DNA of 64,000 nucleotides from Chrysomallon squamiferum (lineage: Eukaryota; Mollusca; Gastropoda; Neomphalida; Peltospiridae): positions 2,565,386 to 2,629,385 of the forward strand of contig CM022671.1 of the NCBI GenBank assembly GCA_012295275.1, given 5' to 3'. The notes beneath the pieces are model-generated. The model saw only the letters and a program-made list of their open reading frames with translations. It was not told the DNA's origin and made no database searches. Positions 1 to 10,826 of the stretch are shown one piece after another (within the stretch, counting starts at the first letter, position 1; each line of letters starts with the position of its first letter). Both the position numbers and the translations under genes were made by a program.

Positions 1-287
1 GTAAATAAGTAATAAATACAGTAAGAAGAAATAGGGCAATTTATGTGAGGTAAATAAATAAAGTGAAAATTCATGATGTAGTAGTTTCCCATAACAATAT
101 GTTTAATAAAAATATGATATATGTATTTGAAAGCTATGTATAACTATCAGTTTTTGCCAAACATACTTTCACTTTTAACTTATTTGTCTCATATTACATT
201 ATTACTTTTCTCTGATTAAATATGTTAAATTATAACCTTTTTACTGCATATTACACTATAACTTTGTCACTGCTGATTACACTATCA

Positions 288-319
<32 letters not shown>

Positions 320-1251
320 AAAATAAAATAATAATAATAAAATGTCATGTTCAGTTAAAAAGAAAAAGATATATTTTTATACGTTATGTTAAATAATTTT
401 GTATATGTATTGGTTTTTCCAAATATGACTTATTATTTATTATACTTTTTTTTTTATTACTATTTAAACCAAAGAAACCATTTATTTAACATATATATAT
501 TTAATTTGTTTGTAATGCCCCAGTATTTGAAATAAACAGAATGAAACAAGATGTGATATTATGAAGTGAGTGAAATATTTTTTTAAAACGTTTTGTGAAT
601 AAAATTAATAAATTGTGCTTTTTTGTTATTTTTTGGAGGTGTGTGTGTGTGTGTATGATTTCAGACGTGCAGATAAGTATTGTACATATGTTGTAATGTT
701 TTTAATTGAAAATCGTCTTCGTTTTAAAATTTCTTTCACAGTTGACATTAAATTAAATGGATAAATCTTCATAACAGGCATGTGGCTCCATGCTTTTAAC
801 AACTGAATACCAATGTAGCCAAGACGTATAAACAAACAGTGTTCACTAACATTTGCTTAGACATTCTGTGCTAGTAACTATCTATTTAACAAAAATTAGA
901 TCGTGATGAAGCAATGGGAAACTATTAAACTTATTAAACTTGAACTGTTTTTAATGGTTGCAAGTGTGGTGTATTTCTAGTAGTGTAATCCTATATGCAA
1001 AATAAATACTTTCATCTTTGATTTAAAATCATTATTAATCTTTCTTCTTTTTTTTTTCTTTTTTTCATTGTTTTATTTTTTTTATTTTTTTTTTTTTGTT
1101 ATGTTGTTATTATTAACTGGTCAAGTAAATCTGTGATATTCAGCATATGAGCAATGACGTTATAGTTTCAAGTATTGGTATGATAAGTGAACGTTATCTT
1201 ATATTATGACGCAGGCAATCCGAAATCACCAATCCTCTTCTTTTTTCTCTG

Positions 1252-1296
<45 letters not shown>

Positions 1297-2692
1297 ATTT
1301 TTTTCGCATGTGACATACCAGATTATTATTATTATTGTTGTTGTTGTTATTACAGACTATTTAATATTTAGGTAACAAAGATCTTGCCTGCATGATGTGT
1401 GATCGGTTTAAGATCGATTTCTCGTTACTGCTAATGTATTATAACAAAAGTCGTGGTTTGCGCAATTTTATCTGCTTCAGGTATATAAATTATTATAAAG
1501 ATTATGTTCATTTTGTCATCTGTTCTCCTTAACTACTTTTATATGACGTACATTTGGAAAAGACAGTAGGGAGAACTGAACCAAAGCAAAATAAACTAGT
1601 ATTTGTTTTATCTGTAAAATGTCGGGCAAATCAACCAGACAGTTACCGTATGTCCTTGCGTTTGACGCCGTTAAAGTCGAGTATTAGAAATGTATTGTAA
1701 GTGTCATAAAATACGTTTCTTCCTTTCTTCCTTATTGCTTTTATTAATTCATTCATTTTCACCCCTACTAAATGTATTATGAGATATTGCAAACTGGCAA
1801 GAAGTTCTGCGATTTTGTCATTCTCTAAATTACTGTTACTTGCTAAATGTTTACATTATTAAATTGAATTCTTAAACCTATCTCTTGTGACAAGCTGTGA
1901 CCTAGTAAAGGTTATGTTCTAAAACAGTAAACATTACTGATACAATAGTTAAGATAACGAAATATGTTAGTGATCTCATCCTTGACCTTGTCAAGCATGC
2001 CTGTATTTTCTTTGAACTCAGTTTATGACTATTCTGTCCTAAACCTTTACAACAATAGATATCATTGGAAATAGAGCATGGCCTGCTGAGTGTCTGAAGT
2101 GTGATAATAATTAAAATATCCCACTTCTGTAATGTCCGAAGTATCAAATCGCACCACTGTTATGTCAAAGATGTCGAATAATTTCACTCTACGGTATGTC
2201 CAAAATGTGACAGGACATAACATTAATGTGTTTCCAATGTGACACAATATAATAACTATCGTATTCAAACTGTGACATAAAATAATACTGCTTTGTGTAT
2301 AACGTTGGTCATAATAACACACTGCGGTATCTGAATGTTGTGAACACATGTCTATAGTGTTACGCTTTACATTCCTGTATCTCTAAATATACACATACAT
2401 AATTACATACATACATACGTACATATATATATATATATATATATATTTACATATAAAGTCTTATACACATTATCGCAATTACAGGTGTTCAAGAAAATAA
2501 ATCTAATGTAATAGGTATATCACAGTGCATTACATGTTTTAATTCCTGCAGATATTTTAATTATAGCATAGCATTAACTGTTTTAAATCCAACATTCTAT
2601 TAGATGTTTTAAATCTAATGTTTAATTAATTATTTAAAATCTTCTATTCATAAACTCTGGTATCAGTTTTTATAGAAAGAAAAGATGCCTAA

Positions 2693-2730
<38 letters not shown>

Positions 2731-3108
2731 ACTTTCTGTTTTATTCATTATGATTATCTCTTATAACAGAATTATTACAGTCTGCTAATAGGAGTGGCGA
2801 TTAAGAGCTTATTTTTCCAGGTAACAAACAAAAATTAACATCTAGTAATAGTTAATATTAAAAAGCAACATGATTCTGTGTGGTTAAATAAATGTGAGTT
2901 CACTCAGAATGGTGCACGTGAATGTTCCAGACACTTTTTTTTCGTGTTACCTGTTTGTTCTTATCAGTCGTGTCCGTACTTTTACGTATTTTCTCTGACT
3001 GTGTTGACTGTGTATGTCATCATCCTGTTCCGATATAAAGAGAACCATTTGTTGTCATTCCTTTCAAACAAACCGTCTGTGTCGTATAAGTAAGAAAACA
3101 AGTACAAC
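1..3108. other. AT-rich intergenic stretch, no gene seen
   Basis: No reading frame here has coding character or convincing splice sites. It holds homopolymer T runs (around 1258-1294), a (TA)n patch near 2424-2445 and an (ATT)n run near 2693-2730. Short open frames are low-complexity or AT-driven. The promoter of the gene starting at 3109 should lie at the right end, but I see no clear core element. Confidence 0.6.
2050..2350. repeat. Degenerate tandem repeat (old minisatellite)
   Basis: Imperfect units of roughly 35-40 bases recur, each with a variant of ATGTCCAAAATGTGACA followed by an AT-rich spacer. Examples start near 2160, 2197, 2233 and 2265. Divergence between units is high and the borders are estimates. 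Similar decayed arrays occur elsewhere in the window. Confidence 0.45.
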
Positions 3109-3707
3109 ATGAATCTCGTTATTTCCATTCTCAACGTCTTCATTCTTACAGTGATTTGTATTGTGGCAAACGAGGAGGGGTCTGAAAATCGTACGTATTA
3201 AAACAATAGCAGGACTGGCACCTTCATTTTGACGATTATACAAACGCACAAACACATACATACAGACACAAAGACACCATACAAACACCTTCGGTGCATT
3301 TGATTGTTTGTTTATTTTCCCTTTCAGATGCTCTAGTAAAGATTATCTTATAATATGTTATCTATTCTAACTGATAAGAGCGTCAAAGTGTTTTCTCTAT
3401 CTAGTTATCATTATCAAAACCGATGCCAAACACTTAACACCTAAAACTGATTAATAATATTGTATGTATACTTGAGTATATTAGTACGTATCCAAAATAA
3501 CAGATGACAATGAAATTCTGTCGTATTATATATGTATAATAAATTAACTTTTTCATCCATCTTAGATGAATGTTTGGGAAAGAAAGAAAATGTAAAGATA
3601 CCAGTAAGTAAAACAAACAATTTTATGTCACATTATAACCACCGAAGTTAACTAAATAATAATAAAATAATTTTTATTAGACCTCCTTGTTTAACTGTAG
3701 TATAACA

Positions 3708-3800
<93 letters not shown>

Positions 3801-4306
3801 GTGGGAATGTATATACACACATATGCATACACGCACACACACATTATTGACTGCAGTTTGTTAGATTAAATAATAAATGTACATTAAATCAAATGTGTTT
3901 TCAGATAAATCACCAAATAGTTGCCAAGCAGTTTCCCATTAAATTGCCAAGATCATTAAACTACGTCACCGACGTGGTCAGAACGAGAAAACAACGTAAC
4001 AGGGTAAATTGGTAGATGTTACCTATGTAATTAGATATTAATATAAATGATTTTATATCAGTACAGTAGATAAAATCAGTATAATATCGAGCGAATGTCA
4101 GTATATATCTAGACAAAATCAGTATATATCTAGACAAAATCAGTACAAATCTGGATCACAAATCTATAGCTAATATTGATACACATCTAAATAATATCAG
4201 TTGACATCTAGATTTCATTATTATGCATTTAAATAACATCAAAAGACATACAGAAGGCATCGATACATTTTAACAAATATTAACAGAGATTACATTTCAG
4301 TTAATA

Positions 4307-4366
<60 letters not shown>

Positions 4367-4404
4367 GACCACTATTACATCTATTTATTTATTTGTTTGT
4401 TTAA

Positions 4405-4479
<75 letters not shown>

Positions 4480-4849
4480 TTTTAGCCAGATGAAATGACT
4501 GGTTACGAAAACATGAAATCATTATCAAACATGCTCAAGTCAATTCAGTCAGACTTAACTATCACCCTTTTTCCAATCAAGATGGTCCGACAAGTCGAGA
4601 AGCGTTTGGTGAGTCTAACTGTTACTTGTTATTTCCACTGTTACAATAATTGTAAAACAGAAGTATTTGTGATATTTATTCATTCATCATCTTTTTCAAA
4701 TAATCTCAAAAAAAAAAATATATATATTGTTTGTTGATTTGTTGGTTTCTATATCCTGCATATGAAATTTCTATTACAAATTTCTAAGATTAAATTATTT
4801 TCATTTAAATTTAGAAATTTAATTATTTCAGGAAACGCAAAATGACTAA
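3109..4849 (+). CDS. Small secreted protein of unknown family, five exons, 119 aa
   Basis: Exons: 3109-3190, 3566-3603, 3905-4003, 4486-4608, 4832-4849. All introns are GT-AG and the frame stays open to a TAA stop. Residues 1-20 are a hydrophobic signal peptide (MNLVISILNV...), with cleavage likely just before NEEGSEN. The mature part is basic, has only one cysteine (in HECLGKK), a very basic cluster RTRKQRNR near residues 66-73, and a second basic site VEKR near the end. A short motif recurs: FPIKLPR and FPIKMVR. I do not recognise the family. A secreted peptide precursor cut at basic sites is possible, and so is a small innate-immune or matrix protein; neither is shown. The start is the only ATG giving a signal peptide in frame with the later exons. 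Intron 2 holds a (CT)n tract and intron 3 degenerate repeats plus ATT/ATTT runs. Confidence 0.7.
3712..3798. repeat. (CT)n microsatellite in intron 2 of the secreted-protein gene
   Basis: An uninterrupted CT run of about 87 bases begins 108 bases after the exon 2 donor. The gene's sense strand is the pyrimidine strand. Confidence 0.95.
4055..4290. repeat. Degenerate tandem repeat, about 22-bp unit
   Basis: Units resemble ATCAGTATATATCTAGACAAA. Two adjacent copies near 4098-4141 are nearly identical and flanking ones are progressively degraded. It lies inside intron 3 of the secreted-protein gene. Confidence 0.6.
4300..4484. repeat. (ATT)n, (ACTT)n and (ATTT)n microsatellites before exon 4
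   Basis: ATT triplets run to about 4366, followed by ACTT and then ATTT tetranucleotides that reach the TTTTAG acceptor of exon 4. The T-rich run serves as the polypyrimidine tract of that acceptor. Confidence 0.9.
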
Positions 4850-5013
4850 CAGGAAAATGAACATTTGACGGGAGCTGAATTAAACGTTTTAGTTCTTCCA
4901 TTTCAAACAGAAGTTAATATAACCACAGTACGATATCAAAACCTTTAATGACAATACGTTGTTATTTGTTTACGTATTTTAGTAGAAAACGCATGTGCAT
5001 CTGAATGTTTATA

Positions 5014-5096
<83 letters not shown>

Positions 5097-5949
5097 ACTT
5101 CCTATATAATTTTTTAATACGTCATCACTGAATTACATTTCAAAGAAAACGGAACAACAATGTTAACAGTTATGATATACATGGTCTATATAGACATACA
5201 TTAATATTCATGCAATGAATTGACTACATGCTTAAAGTATAATCGTAATGACCCTTATACAACTAATCATTTTATTTTATAAGCAATCTTTGCTTATAAT
5301 AAAGGAAGAATGCTATTTTTTTTTTTTTTAAATTAAAAAATAAATAAATAAATCTATAATGAAATTGATTCTGTAAATCATTCTTTATTTGCCTTGCATC
5401 AGTTTGTATTTTTATTTCATAACACGGCACGTGCCCTTTAATACGAAATATTTTAATAGGATCCAAAAATATAAGAAGAATAACTATGATGAAATGGAAA
5501 ATATCTAGGCTAAGTGTCCGTATTTCTGTGGGAACATATTTTATCTACAGATACATATACATATGCATATACATTATACATATACATATACCTATACATA
5601 TACATGAATACATACATAAGGATGTATATAACTCTGTGAGTGTTTGTATGTATGACTTTCACGACAAATACTCTTAAAAACAAATAACCCAAATTTTATA
5701 ATGGATTCAGAATGGAACAGGAAATAGTCAGATGTGAATGCTTATGTGTGTCAGTGTGGTTGTGGGTTTTTTGTTGTTTTTGTCTGTGTGTGTGTATTTA
5801 TTTGGCACAGTGCAAGCGCTTACGATGTTCGTTATTACATCTAGAACACTATGATAGGGATTAGTAAATTCTGTTCTGACTAGATAAATAACACACCAGC
5901 GAGAGTACTGCTTTAGTTATTTATTAATTTGCAAACATTTTGTAATCAT

Positions 5950-5980
<31 letters not shown>

Positions 5981-6720
5981 TTACAGATCAGTTAACTAAT
6001 ACTAAATTCACCTTAACTTGGCAGCTAATTTATTTAAATCTAAAATATAAAAACTACAGTTGTTATTTCGTTATAGTATTTTTTTCTTGCAAAGGGGTAT
6101 TACGGATCAGACAGAACTTTAAAGTTATTCACATTTCTCGGCAGTTAATTGCCGTTTATTTACTTGTCATAATTATAAATACATATTTATTTAATATTTG
6201 TCGTTGCTTTATATTTTCTCTAATTCATATGTAGAGACAAACGATCTCAAGGCTATATACATATAAAAATGAGTAGTTTAATAAACGGTTTCATAGATAT
6301 CCGGGTTTTACGTCAAAACAAACAAGAACTTATCTATTTTTGTCACTTTCGTTATTACAAGTGATTATCTGTGAAACATTTTACTGGCTACCATGATTCA
6401 AATAATCTATCTCTGTTTACAAGATATAATTCTTAAACTTACATCAAATCTTAGAAATTAATAAATGATTTTATGATGGTTTCACAAATATATATTCTAT
6501 TATTAGTAGTAATAACACCATTATTTATTAAAAGTTCTTAACGATTTAATACAAAATACTTTTTATTATTATTTTATATATATAATACCTAGATAAAAAA
6601 AAAACCCACCGCAAATGATAACATTATTATATATATAGATATATTTATTTTCAGACTTCAGTGTTAACAATTTTTTATTTATTTACACGACTCTGTGAAA
6701 CTTTTCAGAATATAACATTG
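4850..6720. other. Intergenic, AT-rich; (CT)n and poly-A tracts
   Basis: No gene seen. A (CT)n run occupies 5017-5093 and an A run about 5950-5976. CATA-rich repeats lie near 5550-5610. Open frames here are low-complexity. Confidence 0.6.
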
Positions 6721-7290
6721 TTTACATTGACATGAATACCCCCAAACATGGTCACAGCTAACTAAAACTAATAACCAAAGACTCCCAAGAGACATACTGA
6801 CTGCTCTCATCATTGAGTATGTGGCTCATCAGTGCCACCTGGCATACATGGTTGGCGGTTTTATAACCCCCACCTCAATGCCTTTAAATAAGAGTGGCAA
6901 GAGCCAAGGTTCCCAATCTGTAACTACGCTAACTAAACCAGCCGCCTCGGCAAAATTCGTAGGTGGCCCCGAAGATCGAGTATATCTACATTACCTCGCC
7001 AATTCGTAGGTGGGCTGAACAAGGTGGGGCAGATTCCTCAGGCACACGCCAGTGGATCCTTTGGTAATATCCTGTTCCCCTACAGAACAATAACCCTTGG
7101 CCAGATGAACCTTAGCTCTGTAGCTCTCTCCCGGGGGTCCCACCACCGGACTGAGTCTATATTCATTATGAGAAATTTGACACAAATAGCCATATATTCA
7201 AAACAAAAATATATTTATGCCTGGCAACAGTTATTTGGGGCAAATTGTCAGGGGAACAGCTACAATAGGGCGACGTGCTTGTATTTTTTA
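6721..7290. other. GC-richer block, probable repeat-derived sequence
   Basis: Composition jumps from very AT-rich to near 50% GC between about 6790 and 7190, with sharp edges, which suggests an inserted element. Translations on both strands show no family I recognise. At 7250-7286 lies a 36-base match to the Tc1-type transposase relic at 8271-8306; on the minus strand both encode ARRP(I/V)VAVPLT. No terminal repeats were found. Confidence 0.4.
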
Positions 7291-7779
7291 TTTGTGTTTG
7301 ATAATAATTTTCTAGATTTCAAACAATCTTAATCCAGTCTAGAATAAAATTAATACTTTAACAATCTCTTTTCTAACGTTAAATAAATATTTATAGTATT
7401 AAATTGAACTCATGTAATCGTAATGTTACATAAATACTTTTAACTACAAATCGCGATATTCAGAATTCAAAATCTTCGAAGAACAATTGACTGTTGTAAC
7501 TAGGATCCTTTTTACGTTCATGCTGAGTATTGCTAACTAGCAATAGGAATACCTGAATAATAACTTAAACAGTCAGGATGTGTACAGCTGCGTTATTCTT
7601 AAAATACTTTAATTAAAAACAAGCTTACAGCTTATACACAGCGCCAAATACGTTTAGCAATTACGTACAAAATATGAAATATAGACAACTTGATTGGATA
7701 TTGAATTTATTTGAACACATTATTTCATCGATACAGTATTTCTGAATGTAGCCAGCAGTAACACGTTGTCATGGTGTCA

Positions 7780-8640
7780 ACGTCGTTCCTTTAACATCAA
7801 CTGATGACACGGAGTGGTACATCTACCAAAATGGTGAGAGAACTCAATAATGTGTTTGTCCCATGCATGCTCAAATGGTGACACGTTAGGGGACTTTGGT
7901 GCCAGTTCAACACTTGGATGTGGTTCCGCTCAAGCAGATTAGTGGTTAGCCTAGCGGTATGCGATCTAGTGTTGTAATGACCTCTCGCGGAAACGTTGAG
8001 CAGCCATGTTTCCTTGTATTAAAACGAGATCTGCTTACCTCCATTATGAATGTCGGCCCAGACCATGACGCTGCCACCGCGGTAACAGTCATGCTGAATG
8101 AAGTTGTCTGCATCATATCGTTCTCCCGTTTGCCTCCATACATGACGTCTACCTTCTGCAAATTGAACACACACCTGAATTCGTCTGTGAATAATATCTG
8201 ATCTCATTGTCTGCGTCGCCAGTGTTGGTGTATTCTGGCCCAACTCAGAAGTTCCTAAGGGTGACGCACTGTCAGGGGAACAGCTACAACAGGGCGACGT
8301 GCGTGTAAACCAGCAGCAAGGAGACGGTTACGGACAGTTTGAGCATGAATTCTAGTGCCTGTGGTTTGCTACAAAGTACGGGTTAAACGTGGAGCACTTT
8401 CGAACCTGTGATGCCGAGATGACGTCACTAAATTTTCTATCTTCCCTTGGATTACTTAATCGTGTTCTACATGAACGTGGTCGATATCGCATTTTCCCAG
8501 TTTAGGTTTATGCGTTGTTGGAGACATGAACATGAAAGTACTGAGCGACGTCAAGTACGCGTTGGCCGGCGTTAAGCCATCCTGTTGCTTCACGCCGTTG
8601 ATTTTCCATTAAGCCTGGGCCCATTATAACAGGATGAATC
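7780..8640 (-). mobile_element. Tc1/mariner-type transposase relic (broken)
   Basis: Read on the minus strand, pieces of one transposase appear in order. First comes a helix-turn-helix-like N-terminus (ENQRREATGWLNAGQRVLDV, near 8610-8540), then ARRPVVAVPLT and SWARIHQHWRRRQ, then LFTDEFR carrying the first catalytic Asp near 8190-8170. GRRHVWRQTGERYDADN, GGSVMVW, IQGNMAAQRFRERSLQH, HTARLTTNLLERNHIQVLNW and SPNVSPFEHAWDK follow. Frames change several times and stops interrupt, so it is dead. The segment that should carry the second catalytic Asp (DNARPH in the family) is deleted between SLQH and HTARL. Family features are from knowledge of Tc1-like DDE transposases. Terminal repeats were not identified, so the limits are those of recognisable coding sequence. 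Confidence 0.85.
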
Positions 8641-8695
8641 CTTCCCTTCGTTTTTGGACAATGTTGGTTCAGTGCATCAAAATGTGATTTCAATA

Positions 8696-9399
8696 CAGTA
8701 TTCCCTCGCTATTCGCGGGGGTTACGTTCTTTATCTCCCGGCGAATAGCGAAAAACCGCGAATATTGGATGCAGTTTTAAAACGTCTATTATGAGATTAT
8801 ATACGGTACTAAATGCTTCCCAAACACTTTCTAAAGACACTGTTACTCATTAATACAGTAATAATGTAGTAATATTGCATGCAGTTATGTATTTCACTAA
8901 TGTAGTAATGATAATGTAAACACATTTTAATTTTGTACTGAAACAATATTTTAATCAGAAAGAAACGTAAGTACAGGAGGACAGTAACACCGCATAGCGT
9001 AGTTACCCATACAGTATTACTGTACCGTAAAGTCATTTTCTGTGCGTACAACATTTGTATTAGAATTGACAGAAAGTGGAACAAATTTAAAGGCAAACAG
9101 ACAGATAAATACAGTACGCACAGTTCAGGTAATAATATGCAATTAAAAACATTATTAATACACGGTGACAAAAAATATGCACTGTACATACAGTGTATGC
9201 ATTTATAAAAAAATACGTACTGTATTGCAATAATAATTGAAAAAATTTGATATTGTTTGTGCGGTTTACCGAGCATTTGTTTTTATGACGTTATGACGCT
9301 CGCCTGGTATACCAGCATACGATGCGATAGGGTTAAGAGCCTAACCCGCGAATATGCGGGGCCGCGAATGGGGAACCGCGAATAGGTGAGGGTATACTG
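8696..9399. mobile_element. 704-bp non-autonomous DNA transposon (MITE) with TA target duplication
   Basis: The left end reads CAGTATTCCCTCGCTATTCG. The right end, reverse-complemented, is CAGTATACCCTCACCTATTC. These form imperfect terminal inverted repeats, each rich in the phrase TTCGCGG. TA dinucleotides flank both sides (8694-8695 and 9400-9401), as expected for Tc1/mariner or pogo/Tigger-type insertion. The interior is AT-rich with no transposase. The CAG...CCTCGCTAT style of end is reminiscent of pogo/Tigger elements; that assignment is inference. Confidence 0.85.
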
Positions 9400-9401
9400 T
9401 A

Positions 9402-9933
9402 CGTCCGATTTGCGAGTGCTTCTGCGACAGCACGAGCGCACCGCGTTTGCACGTGCAGTACACATAGCGGCGTGCGATTTGGCAAATGGAGTTCTTTTCA
9501 TTATCTAAAGCGACAGGGCATATGCAACTTACATATTACCAATTTTTATCACTTTATTATAATTTTTTGGGGAATCAACAGTCATTTACAAAATCTTACT
9601 AAACTGTTTTGGTTAAGTATATAGTTCATGAACTGAACGCTAGTAAACGTCAACAGTCCTTTTTTTTTTTCTGTTTACAGATCATAATGTACAGTTTGTT
9701 AACTAAACTGGTAAAATGAACTTGTTCTTTTTGGTAACAGTAAGCAATATATAAATAGATAAGCAAAATAATGTGTTCTAACAACCATTGTAATGAAACT
9801 TGGTTACTAGGAAGTGATATACGATAGCGTCAAACGTCGTCAAACATGTTGTGATATGTTTTGCCAGATACAAAAAATAATAATAATTTTAAATAAACGA
9901 CAAGAAGTTTCATGATGGTTAAATTATTTGGTT
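9402..9933. other. GC-rich remnant then upstream region of the kinase gene
   Basis: 9402-9490 is GC-rich like the Tc1 relic and may be its 5' part separated by the MITE insertion. 9540-9933 is AT-rich and should hold the promoter and 5' UTR of the kinase gene. No TATA box or initiator is evident. Confidence 0.4.
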
Positions 9934-10088
9934 ATGAGTTCCGAAAGTGAACGACAGGCACGTCGAGAAGCCATTCTCAGCGGCAAGCTGGAACAGCTGG
10001 GAACATCCGGACGGGTATACAGCTTTATTCACGTAACAAAAAATGGCTCCAAAGAGAAGGTAAATAGTCGCGAAAACAACGAAAAGAA

Positions 10089-10162
<74 letters not shown>

Positions 10163-10742
10163 TCGGGGACACGTTAAAATGCTGACAGAATTTTAATCTA
10201 TTAAACGTTCATTTATTAATTAATACCTTTTCTATTTCATCTGTGCTGTAATTTACTCCAAGAAAACACATTTCAAGCGCTGAGTCAAAATACTGAAGTT
10301 GTATCTATTTATTTTTTATATTAAAATTATTAAATAACAATAACGAAACTTTTCTTTCATGAAGTTTGCATTTTGTTATTTTTCAGTTGGCTGTAAAAAA
10401 GATATGCATTTCAGAACTAAATTATTCAGAGAAAAGGTACGTTTTCAGAGAAATGACAACTTTGGCAAGTTTATGTCATGAAAACGTAATCGATTACGTA
10501 GACAGCTGGGAGAATGACGACTACATCTACGTCGTGACAGAATACTGTGAATGCGGCAATATTGGCACGTACACAGAAGGAAAACGATTTTCAGTAGACA
10601 CCTATCTACACTGGTTACTTGACATGTGCCGTGCTCTTGAGGTTTGTAATTCTCTTTCCAACCCTCCCTCTCTCTCTCTTTGTCTGTTCATATGTTTGTC
10701 TATCTTGTTTTTTTTGTGTTTAAATGATTATGACCTGCATTG

Positions 10743-10826
<84 letters not shown>

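Noticed and set aside
1902-2349. Minus-strand frames of 81 and 95 codons
   Set aside because: They overlap each other in different frames and follow the degenerate repeat periodicity; no coding signature.
3648-3869. Poly-Ser/Leu and poly-Arg/Glu open frames
   Set aside because: Pure CT/GA microsatellite translations; the same applies to frames at 10091, 10744, 41878-42127 and 60039-60484.
6821-7332. Open frames in the GC-richer block on both strands
   Set aside because: No recognisable domain, and frames overlap on both strands as expected for a higher-GC insert. Treated as repeat-derived DNA.
8809-9276. 155-codon minus-strand frame
   Set aside because: It lies wholly inside the MITE, is made of Leu/Tyr/Cys/Ile-rich AT-driven sequence, and has no transposase motifs.
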